Source: Brevipalpus yothersi (taxonomy: Eukaryota > Arthropoda > Arachnida > Trombidiformes > Tenuipalpidae). Taken from it: a DNA stretch of 64,000 nt. This document shows, piece by piece, positions 46,299-58,582 of the stretch. A program made the translations under genes and the position numbers. Under the pieces are notes generated by a model. The model had not been told where the DNA came from. It searched no databases and saw nothing but the letters and a program-made list of their open reading frames with translations. Each line of letters opens with the position of its first letter. Within the stretch, counting starts at the first letter, position 1. The stretch is taken from positions 62,001 to 126,000 of the forward strand of contig QZCP01000368.1 of the NCBI GenBank assembly GCA_003956705.1. Direction: 5' to 3'.

Positions 46299-47450
46299 AT
46301 GTGCCAGTATTTTTTTTTGGGAATGTTTGTCCGAATGTTTCGTTTCAAATTCATCTTGGCCTTAATTTTCGTGAATCTTATAAAAATCGAGTCGATACAT
46401 CAAGAAGATCATCGAAATTGTATTCTGAATGTTGAATGTTCACACTATTTATTGGAATGTAAACAAAATTTAACAATAGTTGAACCAGATCATCGACATA
46501 CACAAGTTCTACGAGGAATCTGTCCATCACTTTTCCCTTCAAAGAATGGTGAAAATGGTGTCCCTCTGTGTTGCAGTGAATTTGGAATCACTCGTTTATA
46601 TCAATTTTTGAAATTTTATCAAGATTTTTTCACTTGTTCTGCATGCTGGCAGAATTTCAAAGAAATATTTTGCCAGCTCATATGTTCACCAAATCAAGCT
46701 GACTTCATCGAAATTATCTCAGTTTCTGAGCCACACTATCTTGATAGAGAGCTATACATCGCTGTCAATTATATCATTTCCACAAAATTCAGTGAAGGGG
46801 CCATCCAATCTTGTAGATCAATGCGGGGCAAAGGTAACTTCTCTGATCTTTGTGCTTTATCTTCTGGTTCCTCGTTCTCTTCCCCATCTGTTATTGGTCA
46901 CTCCTGTGAACGAGATCAATGGTTCAAAAGTATCAACTTTCGCATTCCATCTCTCTACGATTTCAGAATCAAGATTAATTTCACTGACCACGCAGGAGAT
47001 AATCTGGTTGTAGGTGATAAAACTTTCACACCAATGAATGAGCGTATTCATTCTTGCCATGGAAATGTCAGCGACTCAGAACCATGTCCATGCAGTGAAT
47101 GTGAAGAGGCGCGCAATCTATCTTCGAATCTGAATTCAACGCTATCAAGTGATCAAACATTATCAGGCAATAAAATACAATCAGAGAACATTATTCAGTT
47201 CAAAGAGGTGGAATGCTCTTATTTCAAGGGATTCATCATTTCATCTAGCAGTTTGATATTGATTTCTATGATATGCTTGATGGTTCTAGCTAGCAGAAGC
47301 CTTTTAAAGCGACGGATTCATCGCTTGAGTTCTCAGAGAAGCGGATTTATATGGTGGATTAAGAATAGAGGCGATGGTTTGGTAACCTTGGAGAATAGCA
47401 AGGTACAGGACGAGCTGACACTAGTGAATCAGAAGAGAGAAGAGGCATAG
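46299..47450 (+). CDS. single-pass membrane protein with NPC1 N-terminal domain (copy 3)
   Basis: One exon, 383 residues from the first ATG. The ATG at 46335 (MFRFKFILALIFVNLIK) gives a better signal peptide and is probably the start. The NPC1 NTD is complete: CILNVEC, CPSLF, LCCSEFGITRL, CSACWQNFKEIFCQLICSPNQADF, QSCRSM, CERDQW, and CPCSECEEA. The last cysteine of the terminal cluster seen in copy 2 is replaced. Compared with copies 1 and 2 the stalk between NTD and TM is very short and lacks the PPC/FPCFxNSS module. TM at about 309-330, then the shared tail (GFIWWIKNRGD). It is followed by a lipase relic, as the 54-kb NPC1 relic is followed by the intact lipase. Confidence 0.75.
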   Translation: MCQYFFLGMFVRMFRFKFILALIFVNLIKIESIHQEDHRNCILNVECSHYLLECKQNLTIVEPDHRHTQVLRGICPSLFPSKNGENGVPLCCSEFGITRLYQFLKFYQDFFTCSACWQNFKEIFCQLICSPNQADFIEIISVSEPHYLDRELYIAVNYIISTKFSEGAIQSCRSMRGKGNFSDLCALSSGSSFSSPSVIGHSCERDQWFKSINFRIPSLYDFRIKINFTDHAGDNLVVGDKTFTPMNERIHSCHGNVSDSEPCPCSECEEARNLSSNLNSTLSSDQTLSGNKIQSENIIQFKEVECSYFKGFIISSSSLILISMICLMVLASRSLLKRRIHRLSSQRSGFIWWIKNRGDGLVTLENSKVQDELTLVNQKREEA

Positions 47451-49061
47451 TTCCTCTTCAAATTCTTGATTGATAACTTCGATTCATGACCTTAAGTAGA
47501 TGATGTTGCTAGTAAACCACTGGAAGCAAGATGAAATGTTAAAATGAGTTGAGATACAAACAAGAATCAGCGGAGCGATGGCATTGTACATGGATGATGT
47601 ATTATTCGTATAAACATGATCAAACGATGTGAAGTGATGAATTTCCTGCGATCCACCGAAATGATCAAAATTCCTTTTGCTAATCTTACATAAAACAGAG
47701 CATCCTCAAATTAACAAAAATAAGCATGAATACGTAACTTAAAATTAACTTTCTCTTCGTACTGATGGCTTACACGTTCTGATTATATCTTGAAAAAACA
47801 TGATTTTGTTTCAATCCTTATACTTCACACTTTTAAATGAATCAAAGATTTCTTTACGCAGTTTTGATTGGAATTACAATCAGGCTAGGCAACTTGATTA
47901 ATAAACACAAAAATAACATGGCTAAATATGAAAAAATAATGATAAAAAACAATGCAGAACGATATTTGACAGTACATATAATCATAGCTCTGAATCAAAT
48001 TTTTTGATATTATCAATAGCACAACCATAGCAATATCTTCCAGCCTCTATCCCCATATAAAATCAACGTGATTCCGTTTTGAAGAAGGAACCAAGAAATC
48101 ACCCAACAGGGGAACTAACATATATCATGGATGGGGGGACCATCATTTTTCTATGCATGATATCTATTTACCGGCAGATCTCACTTTTGTAAGAACTCTT
48201 GATTGAAGCCACATTTTTAGTAGTCATACGAGGAACATATTATAGGTCTGAATAGCTCTCTTGAAACTCAATAGTTCCAATTCATGTTAGAATGATTTGA
48301 GAACCAGAATGATTCATTCATGCATTTTCACTTTCCTTGTCCCGAAAAAATTTAAAAGTTTGCTCTGAATAGATCATCGCTTTGGATCCAAATGTTCTAT
48401 TCAAGCGCATCCGATTGTGAGGCTAAGATGAATTCATTTCTTTATAGTCTCATCATGTTGAGATTCTCATGCTATCTGAATTTTTGAATGTCTATCCTAG
48501 CAATCTCAATAGTGATTTATCTATTAGTACTGTCTTGATCATTTTTGCATTCAATTTGTACCATGATCCAGATCATCCCAACAGTGAGAGAGTGCCATTA
48601 ATTGAGGTTAATGTTCCTCAGGAGAAACTTTGCAATAAGTTTTTCCAAAGACTAGATAAAGATATGACCATGAAATGAAATCTGTTTTATTCTCATGATG
48701 ATCATCACTATTACGCGTATAGCCATTAGTGAAACCTAGAGGAGATGTTACATTTTTGCATTTCCTTGTTTTTTGCATGGTTTTCGAAAACAACGATAAA
48801 CTTTTCCAAACTTATCATCATCCTGTCATGAATCGACAGTGTGAGCTATCGTAAGGCAATTAAATGACTGGATCTTCAGAGAATATCATGAAAATTTGAT
48901 AAGAAATTGATCAATTCCATCAATATTGGTTATATGACAAATATGATTGAAGTAAAAAAGTTGGAGAAAGCTACAAATCCCAGAGTTGTGTATATCTTAC
49001 CGATGTTCATGAAATTTCTCTGTTTCTACAGTGTACAATACCACTAAGAAGCTGAATTCAG
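47451..49061. other. intergenic: lipase relic then IR upstream block
   Basis: 47451-47980 shows nothing I recognise. 47982-48227 is the lipase relic. From about 48228 the sequence switches abruptly to the IR upstream block of unit 8, including the ATGATGATCATCAC palindrome at 48695-48708. No intact gene. Confidence 0.5.
47982..48227 (-). pseudogene. relic of acid lipase last exons
   Basis: 48114-47982 follows the last lipase exon (55051-54918) closely, including the catalytic-His context 'aatcacgttgatttt'. One G is missing in the 'tgggggatagag' of the true gene, which shifts the frame to a stop. 48186-48227 resembles the end of lipase exon 4 with its splice site. Upstream exons are absent. 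Confidence 0.7.
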
Positions 49062-49800
49062 ATGAATTTGTTTTGTAACATAACCTATGCCCTAGGTTCG
49101 GTGGGTGAATGATAACCAAAAGATATACATACATATGTACATAGATGATTCTCAGTGCTAAATTTGAATTGATTAGATAGTAAAACTTCCATCAATATTG
49201 CCAGGTTCCACCTTTGATAATATCTGAATTTGAAGGTGATAAAGGGACAGTAAACTTGAAAGCCTCCAAAAGGGCTCTAAAATGGCTCGATAGATCTTAT
49301 AGGTAAGACGATTCATGAATTGCAGTCAACTTCACTGGTTATACGCCAATATGATTTTTGATTAATGTATAGATCAATCAGAGCAATTCCAATTGATGTT
49401 GGAAATCTGGCCGATCTCGATGCAGGAAAGCTTCTTTCTGATAATGTGAGTTTATTGCATGTTTTTCTGAAAATCAGATAGATCAGAATACAAATTTCAA
49501 GATGATTTCTCATGAATGAACCACAATTTCCACTCTTCCGTAGATGTATCATGTATCGATCTCTTCTGATTTAAGTTAATAAAAGAAATTCATCAAAATT
49601 CACTTTTCTTGTCCACAGAAAGCAGAAGTTATACCACTATTCGTACCAATGTCATCAATCCAACCGATTGGCCATCTGACACCAATTGTGGTTGATCAGA
49701 AAGTTTCCATGCTCTCTCTTGCTCCTGAGGCTGAGACAAAACCAAGAGATGTTCTTGATCTCCTTAGTTGGGAATTGTTGATCTCTGGTGGGCTCATCAT

Positions 49801-52398
49801 TGTGACCACTTCCTACGGTTAGTAGGGGACGTGTTGAAGTGTCAGCTGAAAGCCTCGCGCTTCGGATCGACAAAACAAATTTTGTTGGGCAATCCCGGTT
49901 AAGCCGATCAGGGCTCGAATCCGAGAGGATCTCAAATCTTCTGAACAACAGTAACTCTAGGAAACAAACGATACTGTATGCCAATTGAAGACAACAGCAT
50001 ATAACAAAGGTTGTCGCTCTCAATAAACAGGAAGGAACTAGTTGACCAAACTTGATCATACGGTGAGCGAAAGGAGAGAGCGAACCAATATTGGCAAAGC
50101 CAACCAAGTTTCAATAATTAATCAATCAACCACGTCAGGTTGTAATTTTCAATAAATGAGTGAAACTCAATAGAAATTCTTAATCAATAGTGCCCAGAAT
50201 ATATATATCTGAGTCTAGGGTCAAAGATCATAGGATATAATTGAAAATAGAATGATCTAGAATTGGCGTCCAGGATTTAATGTCGAAGACCAATATATAT
50301 TAATAATGTGACGCCCAGGATAGTGATATTTAGAATATACTATTCAGACTATCCACTAGTTAAACTAGATACAATGTATCAATTGAGGAAGCAGGATACG
50401 GAAGTATAACTTATGTAAGAGTAAGATAAGAATTGACCTTTGCTGATAAGGGCTCTTATCACAGAGATAAGGAAGACAGACTAGACTACTGACCTAGTTA
50501 TGAACTAGAGCCGAATAGGTCATACCTATGAGGCTATTAGTTAATTCTGCGTGCAGTATTGAGAAAAGAAAAGATCAAATAGCTGAAGGAGAGAGAGAAA
50601 ATAATTCTGCGTGCAGGATGGACACAAGAGAAGAAAAGATAGTTCTGCGTGCAGAGTCTAATATGGGGAAGAGAAGAAAAGAACTTAAGCTTGCTAATCA
50701 GGCAAGAGGATCTAATAGTTATACTATTACGACGAGAGGATACATTCCTGAGTATTTCAAGGAGAGAAAATAGTCAAAATACTTTATAAGTTAAATAGAA
50801 GGGAGCAATGATTGGTTATACCAATGCTTGCTGACGAAGGTAAATCTTAACAGTATTTAGTATTGAGAGGTACAGAATTGAGTTAATCAGATCGGAAACG
50901 AGAAAGATAAGTCGAGTTGACTAAAGAGGAAATTCCTAAAGAGGAGAAAAGAAAGTAATCTGATCGATATCAATTAGAGAAAATAAATTCCATCACAGGA
51001 ATTTGATCATTAGCACTAACAGTGGGCTTATGAAAAGGAGTGAAATATGATTCACCAGTAGAGAGGAAATAGTTTTGAACTAGCAAAGAGAAGATAATTC
51101 ACAATCCAATGGCAAAGCCAGGATAAGGAGAAGCAAAAAGGGGAAACAACAAGTTTAACTTGTGAGAAGAAAATATGCAACTATCATAAAGTGGTGAGAC
51201 TTGCAATGGCAGAGCCAGGATGCAATGACTAATCGGTTAATAGAGAAAATGGTAACACTAAAGGTTACTAATATTGATAATAATGGCAACACTAAGGGAG
51301 TAGCATCAATATATTCATGTTAACCAATGTAGAGAGAGATAACGAGAAGCAATGGAATGCAATATGTCACAGTTACTTAACAGGGTTAACCATAATGGTT
51401 TACGAAGTAATGGCAGTTGGCAGAGCCAATGAAGTATAAGGTGAAATACCTATGAAGAATGTTGGTGGGACCAAGATTACTGTGACGAGGATCGAGTCAC
51501 ACAATCGATGTAACAATTCAACAATTAACCAATCACAGGTTAATGAATAGTTCACAACAGTTGACAATCAAAAGTCAAAGTATTCACTGGATATAATCCA
51601 AATGAAGAGAGAAGAGAAAAATTTAGCGAGGAGAAGTATAACTTCGACCGCGAGAAGAAACAAAAACGAAAAGAGATGATCTCAGAAACACACGTTCAAT
51701 ATTGATCATAGAACAGTCGAGGAAACCAAAGTCCTATGTGACTGAAGAGTTGAACTAAGTTCACAAAAGAAAGAAATTGAGTATAACTCAAGGAAAAGGG
51801 TTTAATTAAAGAAAAAGGGAAACAGTGGTTGCACCAAGAGTTCTGGCAGGGTAACACTGATTACAACACACTACAAAAAGGGCTGAGGAGACAGGTAGCT
51901 CTGGCAGGGTAACTACATATCTACAACAGTAAGACTGGGTAGATTGTAAGCTCTGGCAGGGTAGCTATACAATACTAACCACAGTATAATGACTGAGGGA
52001 AGGGTTAAGGTTCTGGCAGGGTAACACTTAGACACACAACTTCGGCTCGAGTCGGTGACTGAGAGAAATTGAGAGTTCTGGCAGGGTAACTACTCAATAT
52101 ACACCAAAGTGACTAACACACGTTCACAGTTGGGTCTCCAGTGAAGAGTCGAGAGTTAGGTGGTCATATATATACCGGAGGAAGGGAGAAGGTTAACATA
52201 AGGTTATCAGAAAGGTAATCGGAAGGTTACAGAGATGTGACATTTGTGCAATCTTATCATGAGAATGATCTCGAATTTACATTGTACGAGCGAATCAGCT
52301 TGCTGTGAGCGAGTTGAAAAAGGGAAAAGTAAGGCTCGTGTAGATAATCTACTGAAGTTTATAGCAAAAATGATGAGGGGTCGGAACATCCGCTAACA
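49801..52398. mobile_element. TG...CA insertion with 4-bp target duplication (solo LTR or non-autonomous LTR element)
   Basis: Exactly bounded by comparison with seven intact copies of the exon. It starts TGTGACC and ends CTAACA, with TCAT duplicated at 49797-49800 and 52399-52402. These are LTR-type ends. No long coding frame, no internal LTR pair and no integrase or RT was seen. It holds short direct repeats: TTCTGCGTGCAG at 50545, 50605 and 50643; (T)CTGGCAGGGTA five times between 51841 and 52090; GGCA(A/G)AGCCA several times. A TATATATA stretch near 52167-52175 could be the promoter of a minus-strand LTR. 2.6 kb would be long for a solo LTR; a TRIM/LARD-like element is the alternative. 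Confidence 0.65.
51841..52095. repeat. diverged tandem repeat, about 60-bp period
   Basis: Five copies of CTGGCAGGGTA(A/G)C spaced 51 to 66 bp apart (starting near 51841, 51900, 51951, 52011 and 52077), with variable sequence between. It lies inside the 2.6-kb insertion. Confidence 0.8.
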
Positions 52399-53380
52399 TC
52401 ATGTTAATAGCTCTATTGATGATGCGAATTCTGACATCAGGCGTAACCAGCAATGGTATTTGGAAGATACTTGAGGCCCCAGTTTGGTTAACCATTAATA
52501 TGATATTTTTCCAAAATTTCTCTTCAAAAATTGTGGGAAAATCGAAAATTTTACTGGCTGGTGTAGTGATATCAATATTCTTACTCGTTACAATGCTTAA
52601 TTGCTTGATCAGCACAGATCTCGTAATTGGTGAGAAGCCTTTCACACTCGATAGACTTGAAGATGTACTCGATCCTCGTGCATCAAAATTCATTCCTACT
52701 TGGCGGAATTATGCTGGACCATATCAAGAATTTTCCAAGAGCAATTCACAGATCAAGCGGAAAATTTGGCAAAAAGCCCAAAAGATAGGTCTTGATAAAT
52801 GTTTGATCAATAACAATCTGGACATAGCCTCCAATTTGTTCAAACGCTATTCAGATATTCCAGTGGTTTGCTTTGATTATGAAATCATTGCGTTTGCAGC
52901 CAGGGTTCACTCTTGTGGAAAATTAATGTCAATTCAAGGTAGAAAAGTTCATATTGGAAGCGAATCTATCGGTCATGAGCTGCTAAGCATGTCATATAAC
53001 TTGAAAAATGATAGTTGCAAAGATTACAAGCGATCAGGAATCGAGGCATGGTATGTTGAAAAAAATTTCTAATCATTCAGACTCATTGGGTACACTTTTT
53101 AACTTCCCACAGGTCTACAGCATTGTTTGAAGCTAACGTTATAAATGAAGGATTCATGCAATCTGCTATTCTAGAGACTTTCACAGTTTTCGATAATCTA
53201 TTCGAAAAGTGGAGATGTCTCTTCAAAAAAGATCCTTTTGACCAAGAAAAATGGCTTCAAATAGGGATGCCAAACATGAACAATCTCTTTGCATTCCTCC
53301 TCTGTGGAATACTCCTCTCTTTCCTCGTTTTATTGAGTGAAATTGTTTGGTTCAACTGTACTCAATCGTTTGGTCAGTGA

Positions 53381-53944
53381 TAAACATTCTCCACCTATAA
53401 GGATCGAGGATGGATCTAATCTCTTATGTAGCATCAAATAGTAATCTGACTCTCCTCTTAGGAGTACCAAAAACTTGAACTTGAACTTTGAACTTTCGAT
53501 AAATTTAAGATATCAAATTAGTATTTGATCATTTTTGTTTAATCAATGTAGTAGATACCTATTATGTCTATCATTTTCCTTGTCTCAGACTGAGAGAAAT
53601 TGAAGATTCCTCATACCAGATGTATTTCTCCATATCACTGATTCAAAGCACCAATATCTTCAGGACTCCAGCTTCAATTCATTTTCCACTCATCTATATC
53701 CAATTCACGATGTATCAATGAATTTAAATTTTTTGGTCAATTTGCATCATGTATTATTCCATCTATATCGATTACACAACATGTATGGTGTATTACAACA
53801 GCTTCATGAGTGTTCCTCATAAGATTAGCAATCAAGCTGCTCCTGAATCTTCTCTCTAGTTCTGATCGTATCTTGCACTGTGGGAAAAGGTTCCAATTCA
53901 ATATTTGTATTTTGATGATGCGATATGATAGGCACCACTGTAGG
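53381..53944. other. IR 3' flank
   Basis: Matches the 3' flanks of units 2 and 7. No gene seen. Confidence 0.5.
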
Positions 53945-54312
53945 TTAGATGTTAATGTGTTTCGAATATAGAGTGTTGTTTCTTCTCCTTGGATTGTGAG
54001 CAAATTTTAAATCCAATAAAACTGGATTATCACACACAATCACTACGAAATATGTGACCTTCTTCTTTCACCTCAAAGAATGGGGAACTTTTAGGTGGCA
54101 ATGTTCCCCTATATTTTAGTGAATTTGAAATGACCCGCTTGCTTCTATTCCTCAAGTTCTATCGAGATTTTTTCATTTGCCCTGCATGTTGGTTGAATTT
54201 TAAAGAAGTTTTCTGCCAGCTTACATGCTCTCCCAATCAAGCGAATTTCATTCTGTCAGTAGAAAGTTTGCAACCAAATGATTCTGATAGAGAGTTACAG
54301 TGCCACCAGTAA
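53945..54312 (+). pseudogene. relic of an NPC1-domain gene
   Basis: Follows NPC1 copy 2 from about 6866 to 7210. 54130-54290 still reads MTRLLLFLKFYRDFF...CSPNQANF. Lesions include a TGA in place of the Cys of CPSLF (near 54047), loss of the LCC cysteines (CCG to a TTTTAG stop near 54115), and an abrupt end after 'gagagttacag'. Signal peptide, stalk and TM are missing. Confidence 0.7.
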
Positions 54313-54649
54313 GTATCCTGAAAGTTGTTATAAGTAATAAGTTGTTATGAAATCACGTTGATTAGACACATTATATGAGCTGTGGGTTTGAAATATTGTT
54401 GATCATGATATTTTTGACCAGCTTCACTTATTACACTATAGAAAAGGAAAGGTATTTTCATTAGACTTGAGGATCATATAAATATTTGCAGCTGAATGGC
54501 ACGAAAAGTATTGAAAAGGAAATTGATTCCAATTCTTGGAATCATTAATGGTAAAAACTAATTATGTTTCCAGACAGAAACCAGAAACCAGAAACAGTAA
54601 TGATTCCATTTTTCCATCTTCTCCTCTCTCTACATCCTGTGTCTGGACT

Positions 54650-54694
<45 letters not shown>

Positions 54695-54917
54695 CTCTCA
54701 TGGCTCATGAGATGGATGAAGATCGGCCATCTTAGGCCATTCGCTTTTTGAACATTCAGACTGAACAGAATAAAATTGATGCTAGTTGTTCCTATGAGAT
54801 GCCTTACAATTTAACTTTACAGTATCTTGAACTAATAAACACAAAAATAATATAGCCAAATATGAGACAAATTTATAACACAAAACAATGCAGAATGATG
54901 TTTAACAGTGAACATAA
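54313..54917. other. intergenic with (CT)n repeat
   Basis: Nothing recognised. A (CT)n tract lies at 54652-54693. The frame running through it (54536-54751) is not supported. Confidence 0.55.
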
Positions 54918-56673
54918 TCACGACACTGAATCAAATTTTTTGAGATTATCAATAACACGACCATAGCAATATTTTCCGGCCTCTATCCCCCACATAAAAT
55001 CAACGTGATTCCATTTTGGAAAAGGAACCAAGTAATCATCCAACAGGGGAACTATATCATGAATAAAAGAGGGCCATTAGTTTCTTATATATTATACATG
55101 TATCTATCAGCAGCTAGATCTCACCTTTGAGAGAGCTCTTAATTGCAGCCACATTTTTTGGAGTCACAATTAAATCATTCTCTCCATATAAAAGTGCTAT
55201 ATGCTCCGATTTGATTGCTTCTAATGAGTATTTTGGTGGATCAGATGTACCATAAAGAATTTCATTCTCCGATTTTCCATGATCGAACATTTGCCACCGC
55301 TTTGCTCTTACCTATGATGCAAATTTGAAATAAATTTAAGTAATTTTAGATGCCCAATGGAAAAGATGGAATATTTTTAAATATTTTTTCAGAGGAAAAT
55401 TTCCATCAAATACTCACCATTTGCGAATAATGGTACATATTTCGCCATGATGTGCCTGAGGGATCATGGGCAAGGTAGACTGGTTCACGAGTTACGTTCA
55501 TTTGTTGATAATCATAGCCACATATGAGGAAAATCAAATTTGTACATATTGGTCGAAGAGGTGATGATGATAATATTTTGGCAAAATATCTCATAATTGA
55601 GCTTGATGGTAAAAATTCGCCATGCATTCGTCGAAGAATGGCAACTATTGGAGGATTTTTGGTGATAAAGCCACCAAGTCCATTGACTTCCTCGAACGCA
55701 GCAACTGGACCCATCGCAATGAATGGCTTCACTTTCTCAGTATAATCAACTCTTGTGGCCAGTAGCCCAAACATTATCAGTGATCCTTGGGAATGTCCAA
55801 TGTAACCAAGGCTTTCTACAAAATCAAGGATGTAATTTAAATTAATCACATGTACAATCTCACTGTTGGTGATGATAAGTAAGACTCATTGACTTTGAGA
55901 GAAAAACTTACTTACCTTTTTCTGTGACTTTGAGTATGTAGTCAATTGCCGCCGGCAGATCATACTTTATCATTTCATCGGTTGAGAATTTCCAGAATGC
56001 TTCATCTGGTGTTGGAATTAGAAAGATTGACAACTTTAGTACAATCGAAAAAATTTTAAAATCACAGGCAATCAAAATCAATTCATGGCACTTGAAGAAT
56101 ATCGTTATGAAATATCTGAGAAGCTTTTTATTTATCGATACACATCGCTAAATATGTCCGATGAATGGTCTCACCTTTAGGATCTAGTTGCTTATGTTCT
56201 CGTGAATATGTATTTCCACGAGAATTGCCCAGCCAAACATCGTAACCTAGATTTGCCAGAGCGAAGCCCAAATTACTACTTACTTCTCGATTTTGGGTAG
56301 AATTTTCAACAACTTTGATGAAACTATCTTGTCCATCAATATCAACGCCGTTAATGTTTTCTTCGAGAAAAGATGGATCATGATCTCCTCCAGGAGAGTT
56401 GACAACAAAATCAACTGCAGAACTTAACAGTCCATGATGAATTATAACAGGCCGTTTTCGTAGATCAGGACGTTCTAGAGTGGTCGGATTGATAATACGA
56501 TAGTAGCCCAAAACATAACCATCATCGGTAACAATTTTATGAATTTCACATTCAAAACCACGAGAATTTATCAGGCCTGGTAAATCTCGATGTAAATCAG
56601 GATCAGAATCCTCTCCGAAACACATCACAACTACAGAGGCAAGAGCGCACAAAATAAAACTGTTTTGATACAT
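54918..56673 (-). CDS. secreted/lysosomal acid lipase (AB-hydrolase, LIPA/gastric type)
   Basis: Exons 56673-56175, 56005-55916, 55815-55418, 55311-55125, 55051-54918; 435 residues with phases 1, 1, 0, 1. Signal peptide at residues 1-20. It carries the family's VTDDGYVLGYYRI start, RPVIIHHGLLSS (oxyanion region), YDVWLGNSRGNTYSREH, DEAFWKFSTDEMIKYDLPAAI across exons 1-2, the nucleophile elbow GHSQGS, the acid YGENDLIVTP and the histidine in WNHVDFMWG. The triad is complete, so it should cleave cholesteryl esters or triglycerides at acid pH, in the lysosome or gut (family knowledge). Length is typical (human LIPA 399). A damaged copy of the last exons lies at 47982-48227. Confidence 0.93.
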
Positions 56674-56741
56674 AGTGTGATGATCATGATGCTCAATCGT
56701 TGGAGAACAGTTTCCATGGAAAAAGAGGGAAAATCATGGAA

Positions 56742-56776
<35 letters not shown>

Positions 56777-58582
56777 AATTTTCAAGGTAGTATTTGAAGT
56801 ATGTTTACAAGGAAAACGATCAAGTCGATGGCCTCATCGTTCATGGGCGTTTATGTGTCTTCAAGCGTATATCGTTTAAGGGGAAGATATTCGTGATTCT
56901 AGTTTTGTCCCATATCTGAAGTAGTCTATTTGTTTTGTTGATCAAAATTATTTTCATTGTCACTGTTTTTTGTCACATCTCTCTCTCTCTTCTCTCTTCT
57001 CTCTCTCTTCTCTCTCTCTTCTCTCTCTCTTCTCTCTCTTCTCTCATCACATTATTATTATCTAGCTTATCTTGGTAACGGATGTTGTTTTTTTCGCTCC
57101 ATAAGTGAAGAAGAGAGTCTAGGCTCCTTTCCATTGATGCCATGCTTTTGGTTTAGGAGAAAGTAAAGTCTCGTGATTTGAAGTGGGTTAAAAAGTTCCG
57201 CAAATCAATGTTATAGATGGTTGTATGTATTACACACCTCGAAGCGTTGATGAGTAGTTTGGAAGATTAATGTGGTTGAAAACGTCTAGAGAACAATCCA
57301 AATCTGAATTTACTGAGTAGTTTTTCGCTTTTAAATCTTTCTCACTAAGGTAATATCTGGTACTAAAGAGGAGAACGGTGAAGATCCCGAAAACATCAGT
57401 GTGTTAAAAGTGACACCTTATCATAAAGAACCAGAAATGAATCTCAAACATTTCGAAAGCATCAATATGATTTCACTTGGGGTGAAACCGAACTCGTGAA
57501 CTAGATAAGATATAGCTTCATGGAATTAGCTCACATCAGATAAAACTTCATAAATAGAGTAGATATTTCACAATTCTGTCGATTGAATGAGACTTTCGAT
57601 AATTTCCCCTCCTCAAGTGAAGCTGAGAGATAAAAGTTTGAAGGAATCCCAATTTTAGATAGCTCTCCACAATATTATTGCAACAACGATGACTATTTCA
57701 AGTGTTCATTGACGATCAATTATTTTTTCGTCTCGGACTTGAATCATAGTCATTAATAAACTACAAAATTTTTATCAAGTGTTTATTGAGAGAGAGAAAA
57801 TTCACTAACTGACAAGTGAGTTATTTACTTGGTATAAAGTTCATTTCCAGAGAACCGATAGAAAATGAATGAGATGGCAGGAGAAACAGTAATGAGCTCT
57901 AACGCCTACATCTGTATACCTGAATGTATTCTCAGACTGGGTTTATATGGGTGATGAAGACCTCTCTCGTGAATTAACTTCCGGTAAAACTGATAAACCG
58001 GAAAGCTTCGATAGCAGCATTGATATGATGATATAGCATTCATTTCCTTGATACATTTCCAACTGATTATTTTTTATCAATTTTCCAACCGATTTTGATG
58101 AGAAGAAAGCTTGTCAATGGGAAGTCAAAATTTTATCGTTCAATTTCCGGGTGGATGTTGTCCAATTCATGGCGACAGAATGTTGGAATGATCTAATGCT
58201 AGTTTTTATGGAAACCATTCGAATTTTCAGTCACAATATTAATAATGGATTATAATGATAACTATGAGATCTATGAGCAATCCGCTTGCAGGCATTTGAT
58301 CGGGGCACAGTATCATCTTGAATTCTCCCAAAGCTTGTATTTGATAACGAATGATTGAGGAACGCATTTTTGGTAAACATATTTAATAGTGGTTCAAAGT
58401 CATCTCATTTTTTTCATCAGCTGACTTGACTTGTGAATTAAGTTTAAAATATCTCATATGAGCATCTATTATTTGGAAAGAAAATTTCTCCACTGAAATT
58501 TAATCAATTTCTCGAATTACACCTGATTAATAGATTCTCTGGAAGCGGCTGAGTCACTCGACGATGTCGATACATGGAGTGT
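56674..58582. other. lipase upstream region and unassigned DNA
   Basis: (GA)n at 56741-56768 and a CT-rich tract at 56981-57044. 57180-58080 shows no gene, repeat or relic that I recognise. From about 58086 the first copy of the 2.2-kb duplication begins. Confidence 0.5.
56981..57044. repeat. TCTCTCTCTTC microsatellite
   Basis: Imperfect CT/TTC repeats. The frame at 56957-57166 that spans it (Ser/Leu-rich) is a repeat artefact. Confidence 0.85.

Larger units (their letters stand above)
49062..53380 (+). pseudogene. IR-like unit 8, broken by a 2.6-kb insertion
   Basis: Exons 49062-49100 (donor GTGGGT), 49205-49302, 49373-49445, exon 4 in two pieces (49619-49800 and 52403-53050), exon 5 53113-53380. 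Removing 49801-52398 with one TCAT target copy gives an exon 4 of exactly 830 nt, and the frame is open throughout. Apart from the insertion no lesion is seen, so the gene was probably functional when hit. The insertion falls inside TM1, so the product would be truncated in the first membrane helix. Confidence 0.85.

Noticed and set aside
49905..49925. tRNA B-box-like GGCTCGAATCC near the left end of the 2.6-kb insertion
   Set aside because: No acceptor stem, anticodon arm or A-box at the right distance could be drawn, so neither a tRNA gene nor a tRNA-derived SINE head is supported.
49655..50107. 150-codon minus-strand frame at the insertion boundary
   Set aside because: It runs across the insertion junction into the antisense of IR exon 4, so it is a chance fusion.
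50528..50773. 81-codon frame inside the 2.6-kb insertion
   Set aside because: Rich in Arg/Glu from GA-rich DNA, contains the repeated TTCTGCGTGCAG word, and has no domain signature.
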